This document shows positions 25,201-31,941 of a stretch of 64,000 bases of DNA, piece after piece. Location: assembly GCF_014529945.1 (NCBI RefSeq), contig NZ_JACVFB010000004.1:62001-126000 (forward strand), given 5' to 3'. This DNA is from Chitinophaga varians (GTDB lineage: Bacteria > Bacteroidota > Bacteroidia > Chitinophagales > Chitinophagaceae). Below the pieces are notes generated by a model. It ran no database searches. It worked only from the letters and a program-made list of their open reading frames with translations, and was not told the origin of the DNA. Every line of letters begins with the position of its first letter. Position 1 is the stretch's first letter. The translations under genes were made by a program, and so were the position numbers.

Positions 25201-27051
25201 GACGGGCAGCGCCTCGTTGAAGTCAATGGTACCGGTGAAATCCATATCCAGATTGGGATCTCTGGAAGCCAGCGAGCCATTGAAGAACTTGCGGCTCATG
25301 GTACCGTTGGTTTTGATGTTGCGGTACGTATAGCCGAATAGGCTCATTTCCTGTACATCAGCATCCACACTGGCTTTGAGCGTTTTGAAGTTGAAGCCGG
25401 CCCCGTCTACTTTGGCATTGAGCGTGAGGGTAGACAGGTTGTTGTTATCGAAAAGGGTACCTACGTCAAATCCGGTAGTGGTAAGGCTTCCGGAGTAAAC
25501 AGGCACATCACGGCTGGTCTTGAAGTTAAGGTCGGAGCTGAGCTTGCCCAGGTTGGTCTGGAACTGGCCATAGGCCACGAAGTCATTGATAAAGCCGGTA
25601 TAACTTCCCTGAAAGCGGATAGACGTGAGTTTATCCATGCGGATGGCCTTCACGTCTTTTACGATCGGCATGATCTGCATTACATCTGCGCCGGTGGTGA
25701 CCAGTTCTTCTGTATGAAAATCGATGAAAGTTTCATAGATATCCGGCAGGCCACGCAGTTCGATGCTGCCTTTCAGGCGGGTGGTGGCGCCGGCTTCCAG
25801 TTCTATGTCGGAGGCTTTCAGGTTGCTCACCGGGCCACGGGCCTTGCCGGTCAGCGTAATTTCTTTTTTCCAGGTAGACAGTGGTGGCGCAAAAAAAGCG
25901 ATATCGTCTGATGACAGCCTGCAGTCCTTGAAACGGGCCTGCATGAACACGTTGTTCACATAGTCGTTCATGTCGCTGATATCGGAGTACTGCATCGTAT
26001 AGTAGTCACCGATATGGCTTCGGTTCGTTTCCAGGTCCAGTCGGGAGAACTCCATCTCCACGGGGGACATTTTGAAGCGGCTGGTGAGCTTTTTCACTTC
26101 AAAGCCGGACCGTTCTTTGGTGCTGAGGGTAAGGTCGCCGATGATACTGTCTTTCACCAGGCTGGTATTGGTGAGTGACAGGTTGATCGCTCCAAAGCGG
26201 ATATGGTTAGGAGCGAAGTAACCCTCTTCTATTTTGGTGCTGTCGTCCGGCATATCCACGCCCAACATGCCATTACGGATATGCAGTTCTTTCAGTAACA
26301 GCTTCCAGTTGCCATAGTTCCAGCGAAGCTCACCTGGCGCCGTACTGTCGGGGACAGGGTTGCCGGTGAGGTGCGGGCGTTTGTGCCGCAGTGGGGAAGA
26401 GGAGTAGCTGCTGATAATAAAATAGGGGTTATCGAGAAACAGTTCCTGTATGTCGATATTATGTTTTTGCAGGTCGAGGTTTTTGGCATCGAGGAAAATG
26501 CGTTTGGCATAGCCGCGCATGTCTTCACCAACCCAGGCATCAATCTGATTGATACGGATATTGCGGAGGTCTATTTTTTTCAGGTCAAGGGAGATGCCTT
26601 TGGACGGGGCCTGTGGTTTGGAAGGAGGAGGGCCGGAGAAGGCTTCTTCCAGAAAGTGATAATTCCAGACAGAATCGTTGCGGGGCCTTAGCAGATTGAC
26701 CTGCGCATCTTCCAGTCCAACGAATTTGATAACGGGTTTGTCCTGAAAAAAGAACCAGTCAGTGATACGCACCTGCAATTTGCCCGCGTACAGGAGAGTG
26801 TCTTTATGCTGATCTTCGATGAGTGCTCCTTCCAGCTGCATACTGTTGAACAGCCGTAACGTGACGCGGTTTATTTCGACCCGTGTGTGGAGCTGATCGG
26901 ACAAACGCGATGTCACCTCCCTCACCAGCAGGTTCTGGACTGCGGGTATATTGATTAATACTCCCACCAGAATGATCAGGCCTAACAAACACAGTAAAAT
27001 GATAGTTAGTATTTTCCGAACTTTTTTCAGGCAGCAAAGTTTATCCGGCAA
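22225..27051 (-). CDS. tamB: TamB-domain (DUF490) translocation/assembly protein
   Basis: A very large (about 1600 residues) inner-membrane-anchored periplasmic protein. An N-terminal helix (about 12-34, ILTIILLCLLGLIILVGVLIN) is followed by long AsmA/TamB-type beta-strand repeats (LNIDGSYLHRTGTATFLVKS and similar), and the DUF490 region occupies about the last 450 residues (VDVLINLRGALMKPDISYTIELP, GVGISYIREF). TamB-like proteins bridge inner and outer membrane and are linked to phospholipid transport or outer-membrane protein assembly. The tail after ISYIREFNRLGELF is basic and disordered, ending DSTEKK. There is no ATG: the first usable codon is TTG at 27051, which overlaps a -7 promoter-like box, so the start is uncertain. 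No tamA neighbour is seen. Confidence 0.9.
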   Translation of the reverse strand: MPDKLCCLKKVRKILTIILLCLLGLIILVGVLINIPAVQNLLVREVTSRLSDQLHTRVEINRVTLRLFNSMQLEGALIEDQHKDTLLYAGKLQVRITDWFFFQDKPVIKFVGLEDAQVNLLRPRNDSVWNYHFLEEAFSGPPPSKPQAPSKGISLDLKKIDLRNIRINQIDAWVGEDMRGYAKRIFLDAKNLDLQKHNIDIQELFLDNPYFIISSYSSSPLRHKRPHLTGNPVPDSTAPGELRWNYGNWKLLLKELHIRNGMLGVDMPDDSTKIEEGYFAPNHIRFGAINLSLTNTSLVKDSIIGDLTLSTKERSGFEVKKLTSRFKMSPVEMEFSRLDLETNRSHIGDYYTMQYSDISDMNDYVNNVFMQARFKDCRLSSDDIAFFAPPLSTWKKEITLTGKARGPVSNLKASDIELEAGATTRLKGSIELRGLPDIYETFIDFHTEELVTTGADVMQIMPIVKDVKAIRMDKLTSIRFQGSYTGFINDFVAYGQFQTNLGKLSSDLNFKTSRDVPVYSGSLTTTGFDVGTLFDNNNLSTLTLNAKVDGAGFNFKTLKASVDADVQEMSLFGYTYRNIKTNGTMSRKFFNGSLASRDPNLDMDFTGTIDFNEALPVFNFHSDLRKADLKALHIVEDSVTLQATMDLNFAGNTIDNFDGTARMHEVSLYKDGKRLEFDSLRVATHMQDNQKVLSLNGSEVSGYVKGSYKLMELPDAFQLLLYKYYPSYFLAPQNADIQENFTFAFQFGEVEKLLKGFTNKFTGFDNTSVQGGLNTMNGGNLSLNINIPEAGYLGYRVQDLQVKGDGTFNKVNISTSIGKVLSGTNTILQNPLILASSGNDTSYLKVDLQAQDTSSLDGFYARIVTVRQGVKVNFLNSAFTVNERQWNVTPGNEIYWSKDFLTVHNLRVTRNDQSITVETNEFNPDESRFIVTLKNLNLPDVIPSQLITTRIEGITDGTIHITDPTQDLDVTAALRTRELRIDNDSIGTLNIDGSYLHRTGTATFLVKSDNEGKNFLAQGKVGLSATNKDIDASVDFNAMSINLLSKYLTGYVSDLTGAVTGKVNISGTTDLPSMRGSLQLDTVAVTVDYLGTRYKIPRLNVNIDDNLIEFGNFAVIDKYGSKGTASGYISHDHFNKLNFDFDVTGRNFLFLSTTSADSDLFYGDVLADGKVYFSGPINDMQMHILARPLKGTHFYLPMSDSKDIGKYDYIIFKTYGTEVKENKRKKDNTKLTVKLDIAANPDAQIDVILDATTGDIISANGSGNLQIIANTEGDFSMFGNYEINNGSYNFTFQRLTSWKFDIEKNSTITWNGDPQEAKVNITAKYSLPKVSLYNLLGQAATVSSNDKLATRTERVDVLINLRGALMKPDISYTIELPDVGSLSYESGVAAKLKEINNDQNKALLQMYGLLLFNQFLPDDATTNAAANVGITGKNSVGQALSAQASAILNNITGALLKGSGIGVNVNYRAYNVGGPGGPADNNSVDRNQVSAGITSTLFNNRFRLYAGGDYDWGKSSTSANANRFAGDFRIEYLLTPDGRFRINAFSKSDYDVYNLNNRTKSGVGISYIREFNRLGELFHSQRRGRTPLMDSLRKAAALKPKEDSTEKK

Positions 27052-27056
27052 AAATA
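27049..27056 (-). promoter_or_regulatory. Candidate -7 box overlapping the tamB start
   Basis: On the minus strand TATTTTTG (27056-27049) is a full match to TAnnTTTG and ends inside the TTG that opens the tamB frame. No clear -33 box lies above it, where the family C repeat begins. Confidence 0.35.
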
Positions 27057-27057
27057 G

Positions 27058-27166
27058 GGGTTATTTAGCCATTTTGTTATTTTGTTATTTAGTCATTTAT
27101 GTATCTCTGGGCTCTACAGCCTCCTGAATTATCAAAATAAACAAATAACAAAATGGCTAAATAATC
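27058..27166. repeat. Family C intergenic inverted-repeat element, copy 1
   Basis: The left arm 27059-27090 (words GTTATTTAGCCATTTTGTTATTT) pairs with the right arm 27134-27166. The match is near perfect over about 30 nt, with a unique loop of about 43 nt. The right arm runs into the stop codon of the TraB-family gene. Confidence 0.75.
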
Positions 27167-28034
27167 AATTGACGGCTTCTACTTTGTAACCTTCTTTCCT
27201 TAACAGGATAATAAGCCCTTTGTCGCCCGCCAGGTGGGCGGCGCCTACGGCAACAAACACGGGGCCTTTCGACATGAGTTGTTCGAGTTGTGGTATCCAT
27301 GCGGCATTACGGCGGAAGAGCATCAGGTCCTGATAACCTTTCAGGTCGGGGGATTGTACAATCAGTTTGTACAGTTTATCAAGGTCTTGTTGTTTCCAGG
27401 TGTCCTGCATGATGCGGGCTTCTTTGTCATTGTTTTTAATATCCTTCACCAGCCGCACAATCATTTCTGCTTCTGTTTTATCGGGGATGCTGTCAAACAA
27501 CGCCATCTGTGATTCTACTGTTTCGAGTGTGGCGATGGGTATCTTTTTATTGGTGGCCAGGTTGGCCAGTTCCCTGTCTGGTGCGGCGATGTCCTGATTT
27601 TCGCAGGGTACCTGTTTCATCATCAGCAGGGTGGTCAGCATAAACGGCTTTGCCTTATCGAGCGGGGCAAGGCTGAAATGCAGGGAATCCTGGAAGAAGC
27701 GGTCTACCATGGCGTATTGTGAGGAATCGAACAATTTTCGCAGGGAGTAGTTGTCGTCCTGATTGAATATCAGGGCTTTCATTTTGTCTTTGTTGTCAGA
27801 CATCAGGTCTATCTCCATACACATGGTTCGGGCGCCCTGCAAGGCATCGGTGACGGCAGGAGCAAAAGACAGGTCGTTTTTACAGACCAGGTGCATGGTA
27901 CCAAAGAGGTAAGAGGGGGCGCTGAGGCCTTTACCGGTTACTTTCCATAACAGGGATTTACCCTGCGCATTGGCGGAGAGCTGTACCAGCAGCGCCAGCA
28001 GCAAGGGACCGAGGGTTTTCAGAAGGCGTAACAT
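27165..28034 (-). CDS. TraB/GumN-family protein, exported
   Basis: A 289-residue protein read from the ATG at 28034, which gives a clean signal peptide (MLRLLKTLGPLLLALLVQLSANA). An ATG at 28067 (MVINNTKNFGQ) is possible and would overlap the upstream gene by 11 nt. Family blocks: SAPSYLFGTMHLVCKND near the start (the GTMH motif) and PVFVAVGAAHLAGDKGLIILLRKEGY at the end. The two conserved His/Gly motifs are thought to form a metalloprotease-like (Tiki-related) active site; this is family knowledge, not shown here. It is the last gene of a four-gene minus-strand operon. Confidence 0.92.
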   Translation of the reverse strand: MLRLLKTLGPLLLALLVQLSANAQGKSLLWKVTGKGLSAPSYLFGTMHLVCKNDLSFAPAVTDALQGARTMCMEIDLMSDNKDKMKALIFNQDDNYSLRKLFDSSQYAMVDRFFQDSLHFSLAPLDKAKPFMLTTLLMMKQVPCENQDIAAPDRELANLATNKKIPIATLETVESQMALFDSIPDKTEAEMIVRLVKDIKNNDKEARIMQDTWKQQDLDKLYKLIVQSPDLKGYQDLMLFRRNAAWIPQLEQLMSKGPVFVAVGAAHLAGDKGLIILLRKEGYKVEAVN

Positions 28035-28056
28035 TTGTCCAAAATTTTTTGTGTTG

Positions 28057-29112
28057 TTAATAACCATATTCTTTCAGGAACTGGTAAAGGGTCAGGATAT
28101 CCTGCTGGGTATGCAGTGCTGATATGATGGCCCTATTTACCGGTAGGCTGTGGGGAAACGGGTAAGGGAAACTGGAAATGATAACATCTCGTTCGGCCAG
28201 ATAGTTTAACAATGGTTGTTTTTCTGTCGGCTGTGGGAGGATGAACACGGGCAGTCCATGTGGGTTGTGGATAGAGGAATTGGCGGCCAGGTGCAGGAAG
28301 TAAGCCACATTCTGTTGCAGCAGCATTCTCTGTTGCCGGACGAGGTCGACTGACTGCAACCAGGCATGGGCGCCGGCAGGCATCATGGGGGTGCTGCCGG
28401 TAAAGAAGCCGTTCTTTTTGAGGGCAACGATATCTGCTGCATGACCGGCCACTACGCCACCTTCTACGCTATAGGCCTTGGCCAGCGAGGCGGTAATGAG
28501 GTAGCGCACCTGATCGGTGGGAGGCAGAAAATGAATGCTGCCCTGGCCCCGGGGGCCCAGGATACCGATGCCATGAGAATCATCTATGAGCACCAGCACT
28601 TTGCGTTGCAGCAGACGGAGCCAGTCGAAAGTGTATACCTCTCCGGTGATAGGATTCAGCGCATCGGAGACGATTACATAATGATGGTCAGGCTGACTGT
28701 TCACCAGGGCGACAGTATCCTGCTCCCATTGTGCCCTGTTACCGGCCGGTAGTTGCGGATTGCCCAGCCATAATGCCGGATGGGCGCCCGGCGCATAACA
28801 GAGCTGGCCGCGGGTAGCGGCGTAATGGATAGCTGCCTGCGCGGCCATATAGCCGGAGGAAAGCACTACAGCGGCTTGCTGGTCCAGATGGGCGCAGAGG
28901 GCATGTTCCATTTCTTCAAAAAGCGACAGTCGGACGTTGCCTGCTCTGGAAGAGGGGAAAAGTGTTCCATAACGGTGGATGCCTTCTGTGAAGGCTGTTT
29001 TAAAAGCAGGTTGCTGATGTAAACCGAGATAGGAAAAGCCCGAGAAGAACAGGCAGCTGCGATTGTCAACTGTAACGGTCCTTCCCGGGGTGATATCGGT
29101 GTGTAGAAGCAT
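28057..29112 (-). CDS. PLP-dependent alpha-oxoamine synthase-like aminotransferase (BioF/KBL family)
   Basis: A 351-residue fold-type I PLP enzyme. Seen: YLGLHQQPAF at the N-terminus, SSRAGNVRLSLFEEME, LSSGYMAAQAAIH, the cofactor-ring block LIDDSHGIGILGPRG (Asp177/178, His180) and the Schiff-base lysine Lys212 in ASLAKAYSVEGGVV. The family condenses amino acids with acyl-CoA (KAPA synthase, Gly C-acetyltransferase). At 351 residues it is shorter than BioF (about 385-390). The N-terminus is abbreviated and no other biotin gene is near, so BioF itself is unlikely. Members of this subgroup are often called 8-amino-7-oxononanoate synthase-like. The stop lies 22 bp before the TraB-family start. 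Confidence 0.85.
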   Translation of the reverse strand: MLLHTDITPGRTVTVDNRSCLFFSGFSYLGLHQQPAFKTAFTEGIHRYGTLFPSSRAGNVRLSLFEEMEHALCAHLDQQAAVVLSSGYMAAQAAIHYAATRGQLCYAPGAHPALWLGNPQLPAGNRAQWEQDTVALVNSQPDHHYVIVSDALNPITGEVYTFDWLRLLQRKVLVLIDDSHGIGILGPRGQGSIHFLPPTDQVRYLITASLAKAYSVEGGVVAGHAADIVALKKNGFFTGSTPMMPAGAHAWLQSVDLVRQQRMLLQQNVAYFLHLAANSSIHNPHGLPVFILPQPTEKQPLLNYLAERDVIISSFPYPFPHSLPVNRAIISALHTQQDILTLYQFLKEYGY

Positions 29113-29118
29113 AGGTAG

Positions 29119-29541
29119 CTATTCTTTTCGGGTACGCAGAATAAAGTGGTAGTCACCGGATTTCACTTTCATATCAAAGTGGGATTCATCCAGTTTTTCC
29201 ACGGTGACCAGATTTTCCGCCGAACGGGAGCCGTTGGAGGCGGTGACGGAGATCACCTTGCCGTTGCTGAGCAGGAAGTATTTGCCCGAATCCGGTTTGC
29301 CTGCGATGGTGGCCACAAATACATTGTTGTCCAGAAACTGGTAGTATACATCGGTGTAGTAGCCGTCTTTCAGGTCTTTGGCCTGAATGAGCTGGGTGTT
29401 GTTATAAGGATCACCCTGCGGCACTTTTACATCGTATACACGCCATTTTTTGTGCTTCAGCAGTTCGTCTGTCCTGCCACTGTTGCAGGCGAACAACGCT
29501 ACTGCGGGCAGGATAACGGTAATGAGAGTACGTAGTTTCAT
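29119..29541 (-). CDS. Small lipoprotein of unknown function
   Basis: A 140-residue protein with a lipoprotein signal peptide (MKLRTLITVILPAVALFAC, lipobox LFAC, Cys19). The mature part looks like a small beta-barrel or lipocalin-like domain (WRVYDVKVPQG, DVYYQFLDNNVFVA, HFDMKVKSGDYHFILRT). It is tightly packed in an operon (3 bp after the DinB-like gene, 6 bp before the aminotransferase). I do not recognise a named family. Confidence 0.75.
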   Translation of the reverse strand: MKLRTLITVILPAVALFACNSGRTDELLKHKKWRVYDVKVPQGDPYNNTQLIQAKDLKDGYYTDVYYQFLDNNVFVATIAGKPDSGKYFLLSNGKVISVTASNGSRSAENLVTVEKLDESHFDMKVKSGDYHFILRTRKE

Positions 29542-29544
29542 AAA

Positions 29545-30066
29545 TTATTTGTTCCCGAATTTTTCCCTGTTGAAGGCATCTGACTGGCCTTTAGGAATAG
29601 AAAGGCTTTGCCAGTTTTCGCCAAGGATCATTTTACCGATATATACCATTTGTCCTACATGGTAGGGTACATGGGTCATTTGCCGATTAATGGCATCGAG
29701 TACGGAATGGGCTTCTGCGCGGATGTAGATGGTTTTTTCGAGATCATCCGGTGTGATGCTGCCGACAGCATTCAACAGGCAGGCCCACCCTTCATGCCAG
29801 CGTTGCAGGATGGCTTCTTTGGATGCCTGGTCTTCTTCAAATTCCTCGTCACGGTGACGGTCAGGCTTCTCTCCGTCGGTGGTGAGGAAGTTGGTCCAGC
29901 GGGACAACATATTGCCGCGCAGGTGTTTTACGATCATCGCGATACTGTTGGGTTCTCCCTGGGGCTGCCAGTGCAGCTGGTGGGTATCCAGCCGTTCAAT
30001 GGTTTTGGTGCCCATATCATAGTAGGAGCGGAACCGTTGTAAGGCACTGTCGAGATATAATTTCAT
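29545..30066 (-). CDS. DinB-superfamily protein (DUF1572-like)
   Basis: A 173-residue four-helix-bundle protein. Candidate metal-binding histidines occur in IAMIVKHLRGN and MTHVPYHVGQMVYIGKM, in the order expected of DinB/DUF1572 proteins. It is first gene of the operon leading to the lipoprotein, PLP enzyme and TraB-family protein. The family includes mycothiol- and bacillithiol-dependent transferases, but most members have no known reaction. Confidence 0.87.
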   Translation of the reverse strand: MKLYLDSALQRFRSYYDMGTKTIERLDTHQLHWQPQGEPNSIAMIVKHLRGNMLSRWTNFLTTDGEKPDRHRDEEFEEDQASKEAILQRWHEGWACLLNAVGSITPDDLEKTIYIRAEAHSVLDAINRQMTHVPYHVGQMVYIGKMILGENWQSLSIPKGQSDAFNREKFGNK

Positions 30067-30170
30067 TTGGTTATTTTTTTATTTGGGTATTTATTATTGG
30101 GTTTTGTTAGCGAAAGCTGACTATTTAAATCAATGGTCATTTGATTAAATGATCAGATGACTAAATATCA
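30065..30170. repeat. Family C inverted-repeat element, copy 2 (degenerate)
   Basis: The left side is ATTTGGTTATTT/ATTTGGGTATTTATT (30065-30100). The right side, 30140-30170, is TGATTAAATGATCAGATGAC plus ACTAAATATCAAAATC. Pairing is partial, but word content and position match the other C copies. The right end includes the stop codon of the gamma-glutamyltransferase gene. Confidence 0.5.
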
Positions 30171-31874
30171 AAATCCTGCCGCACTGTCGTCGCCGCGTTT
30201 GTCGCCTGCGGCGTCGAGCGCATGTGTGCCGGGTGTCCGTTTAATAATTTCAGAACGGCCGATGGGATTACGTTTCACTACTTTGTAGCCCATCTGTTGC
30301 AGGGCAGTGATCACGTCTTCGGGAAAATCTTTTTCCACCGCTATTTCATCGGGCAGCCACTGATGGTGGAATTTGGGTTTGTTGATGGCATCTGCCGGAG
30401 AAAGGCCAAATTCGAGGGTATTGATCAGCGTCTGGAAAACGGAAGTGATAATGGTGGAACCTCCGGGAGTACCGAGGGCGTAAAGCGGTTGTGGCCCCTG
30501 TAATACAATGGTCGGCGTCATAGAGCTGAGCATGCGTTTACCGGGAGCGATGGCATTGGCTTCGGTGCCTACCAGGCCGTACATGTTGGGTACGCCGGGT
30601 TTTACGCTGAAGTCGTCCATTTCATTATTGAGCAGGAAACCAGCTTTGCCCACCACGGTGCGGCTGCCGTAGTGGCCGTTGAGGGTGGTGGTCACAGCAA
30701 CAGCATTGCCTTTGTCGTCGATGATGCTGAGGTGGGTGGTTTCCTCACTTTCAGGGAAAGTGCCGGCTTTGGTGGTTTCGCTGCTGCCGGCTTTACCCGG
30801 CACAAAATCAGCCATGCGGGCGGCGAGATATTTTTTACTGGTGAGCTGTGCTACCGGTACTTTCACGAAATCAGGATCACCGAGGAACTGTGCACGGTCG
30901 GCATACGCTCTCCTTTCAACTTCAATCATCAGCTGTACTGCTTTGGGAGAATGAAATCCCCAGTCAGCCACCGGATATTTTTCCATCATGCCCATCATCT
31001 GTTGCAGGCAGATACCGCCACTGGAGGGCAGCGGCATGGTCACGATCGTATAGCCTTTATAGTTAAAAGACAGGGCTTTTCTTTCGCGTGCTTTATAGTT
31101 TTTCAGGTCGGCGAGCGTCATGATGCCGTGGCCCCGCTGCATCTCCGCTATAATATTAGCGGCTGTTTCTCCTTCATAGAAGCCGGCGGCGCCTTTATTT
31201 CGTATAAGCGTCAGCGTATGAGCGAGGTCTTTTTGTATCAGGGTATCGCCTTCTTTCCAGGGTTGTTCTTTTACAAAAGCGGTAGGGGCGGTGTTCAGTC
31301 GCTGGAAATCAGCTTTATAAGCGTTGAGGTTGGCCGCTTCGGAGGCGGTGATGGCAAATCCTTTTTCTGCCAGTAAAATGGCCGGAGCTATCAGTTTAGC
31401 GAAAGGCAGTCTGGCGTATTTCATAGAGGCAAACACGCCTGCCACGGTACCGGGAATACCGGCAGCGAGATGACCGTCGAGGCTCAGCGTGGTGATCGGA
31501 TTGCCGGTACTGTCGAGGTACATATCCCTACGGGCTTTGGCGGGAGCGGTTTCCCGGTAGTCCAGCGCTACCTGTGTGCCATTGGCGAGACGGGCTACCA
31601 TAAAACCGCCGCCGCCCAGGTTGCCGGCGCCGGGATATACTACGGCCAGTGCCAGCTGGGTGGCGATGGCCGCATCTACGGCATTGCCGCCCTGCTGCAA
31701 TATCATGGCGCCTACGCGGCTGGCCAGCGGATGGGCCGACACGACCGCTCCATGCGGTACCGTAATATTCTTCTCTATCTTATAATCATAAGGCTGGAGC
31801 TGTTGAATCGGGGATTGAGCGCTGGCTGTATAACCACAGCTTACCGCCAGGCCCAACATGATCAGGAAACGCAT
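30168..31874 (-). CDS. ggt: Gamma-glutamyltransferase, exported
   Basis: A 568-residue Ntn-hydrolase proenzyme that hydrolyses or transfers gamma-glutamyl groups of glutathione and related compounds in the periplasm. Signal peptide MRFLIMLGLAVSCGYTASAQ. Visible blocks: GGNAVDAAIATQLALAVVYPGAGNLGGGG in parts (62-90), DYRETAP (105-111), PLPSSGGICLQQMM (281-294), and the autocleavage site TTHLS with nucleophile Thr380. It is complete and of normal length. It is divergent from the M14 peptidase, 67 bp between starts. A link to the amidoligase cluster by gamma-glutamyl chemistry is speculation. Confidence 0.95.
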   Translation of the reverse strand: MRFLIMLGLAVSCGYTASAQSPIQQLQPYDYKIEKNITVPHGAVVSAHPLASRVGAMILQQGGNAVDAAIATQLALAVVYPGAGNLGGGGFMVARLANGTQVALDYRETAPAKARRDMYLDSTGNPITTLSLDGHLAAGIPGTVAGVFASMKYARLPFAKLIAPAILLAEKGFAITASEAANLNAYKADFQRLNTAPTAFVKEQPWKEGDTLIQKDLAHTLTLIRNKGAAGFYEGETAANIIAEMQRGHGIMTLADLKNYKARERKALSFNYKGYTIVTMPLPSSGGICLQQMMGMMEKYPVADWGFHSPKAVQLMIEVERRAYADRAQFLGDPDFVKVPVAQLTSKKYLAARMADFVPGKAGSSETTKAGTFPESEETTHLSIIDDKGNAVAVTTTLNGHYGSRTVVGKAGFLLNNEMDDFSVKPGVPNMYGLVGTEANAIAPGKRMLSSMTPTIVLQGPQPLYALGTPGGSTIITSVFQTLINTLEFGLSPADAINKPKFHHQWLPDEIAVEKDFPEDVITALQQMGYKVVKRNPIGRSEIIKRTPGTHALDAAGDKRGDDSAAGF

Positions 31875-31941
31875 GATACTTCTGTTTGCGTGTAAATTAA
31901 CAAAACAATCCCTATCTTACGGTATCAAACTATTTGTTGCT

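Noticed and set aside
28057..29112. Naming the PLP enzyme bioF
   Set aside because: No other biotin gene is near, the protein is short for BioF, and several alpha-oxoamine synthases share its motifs.
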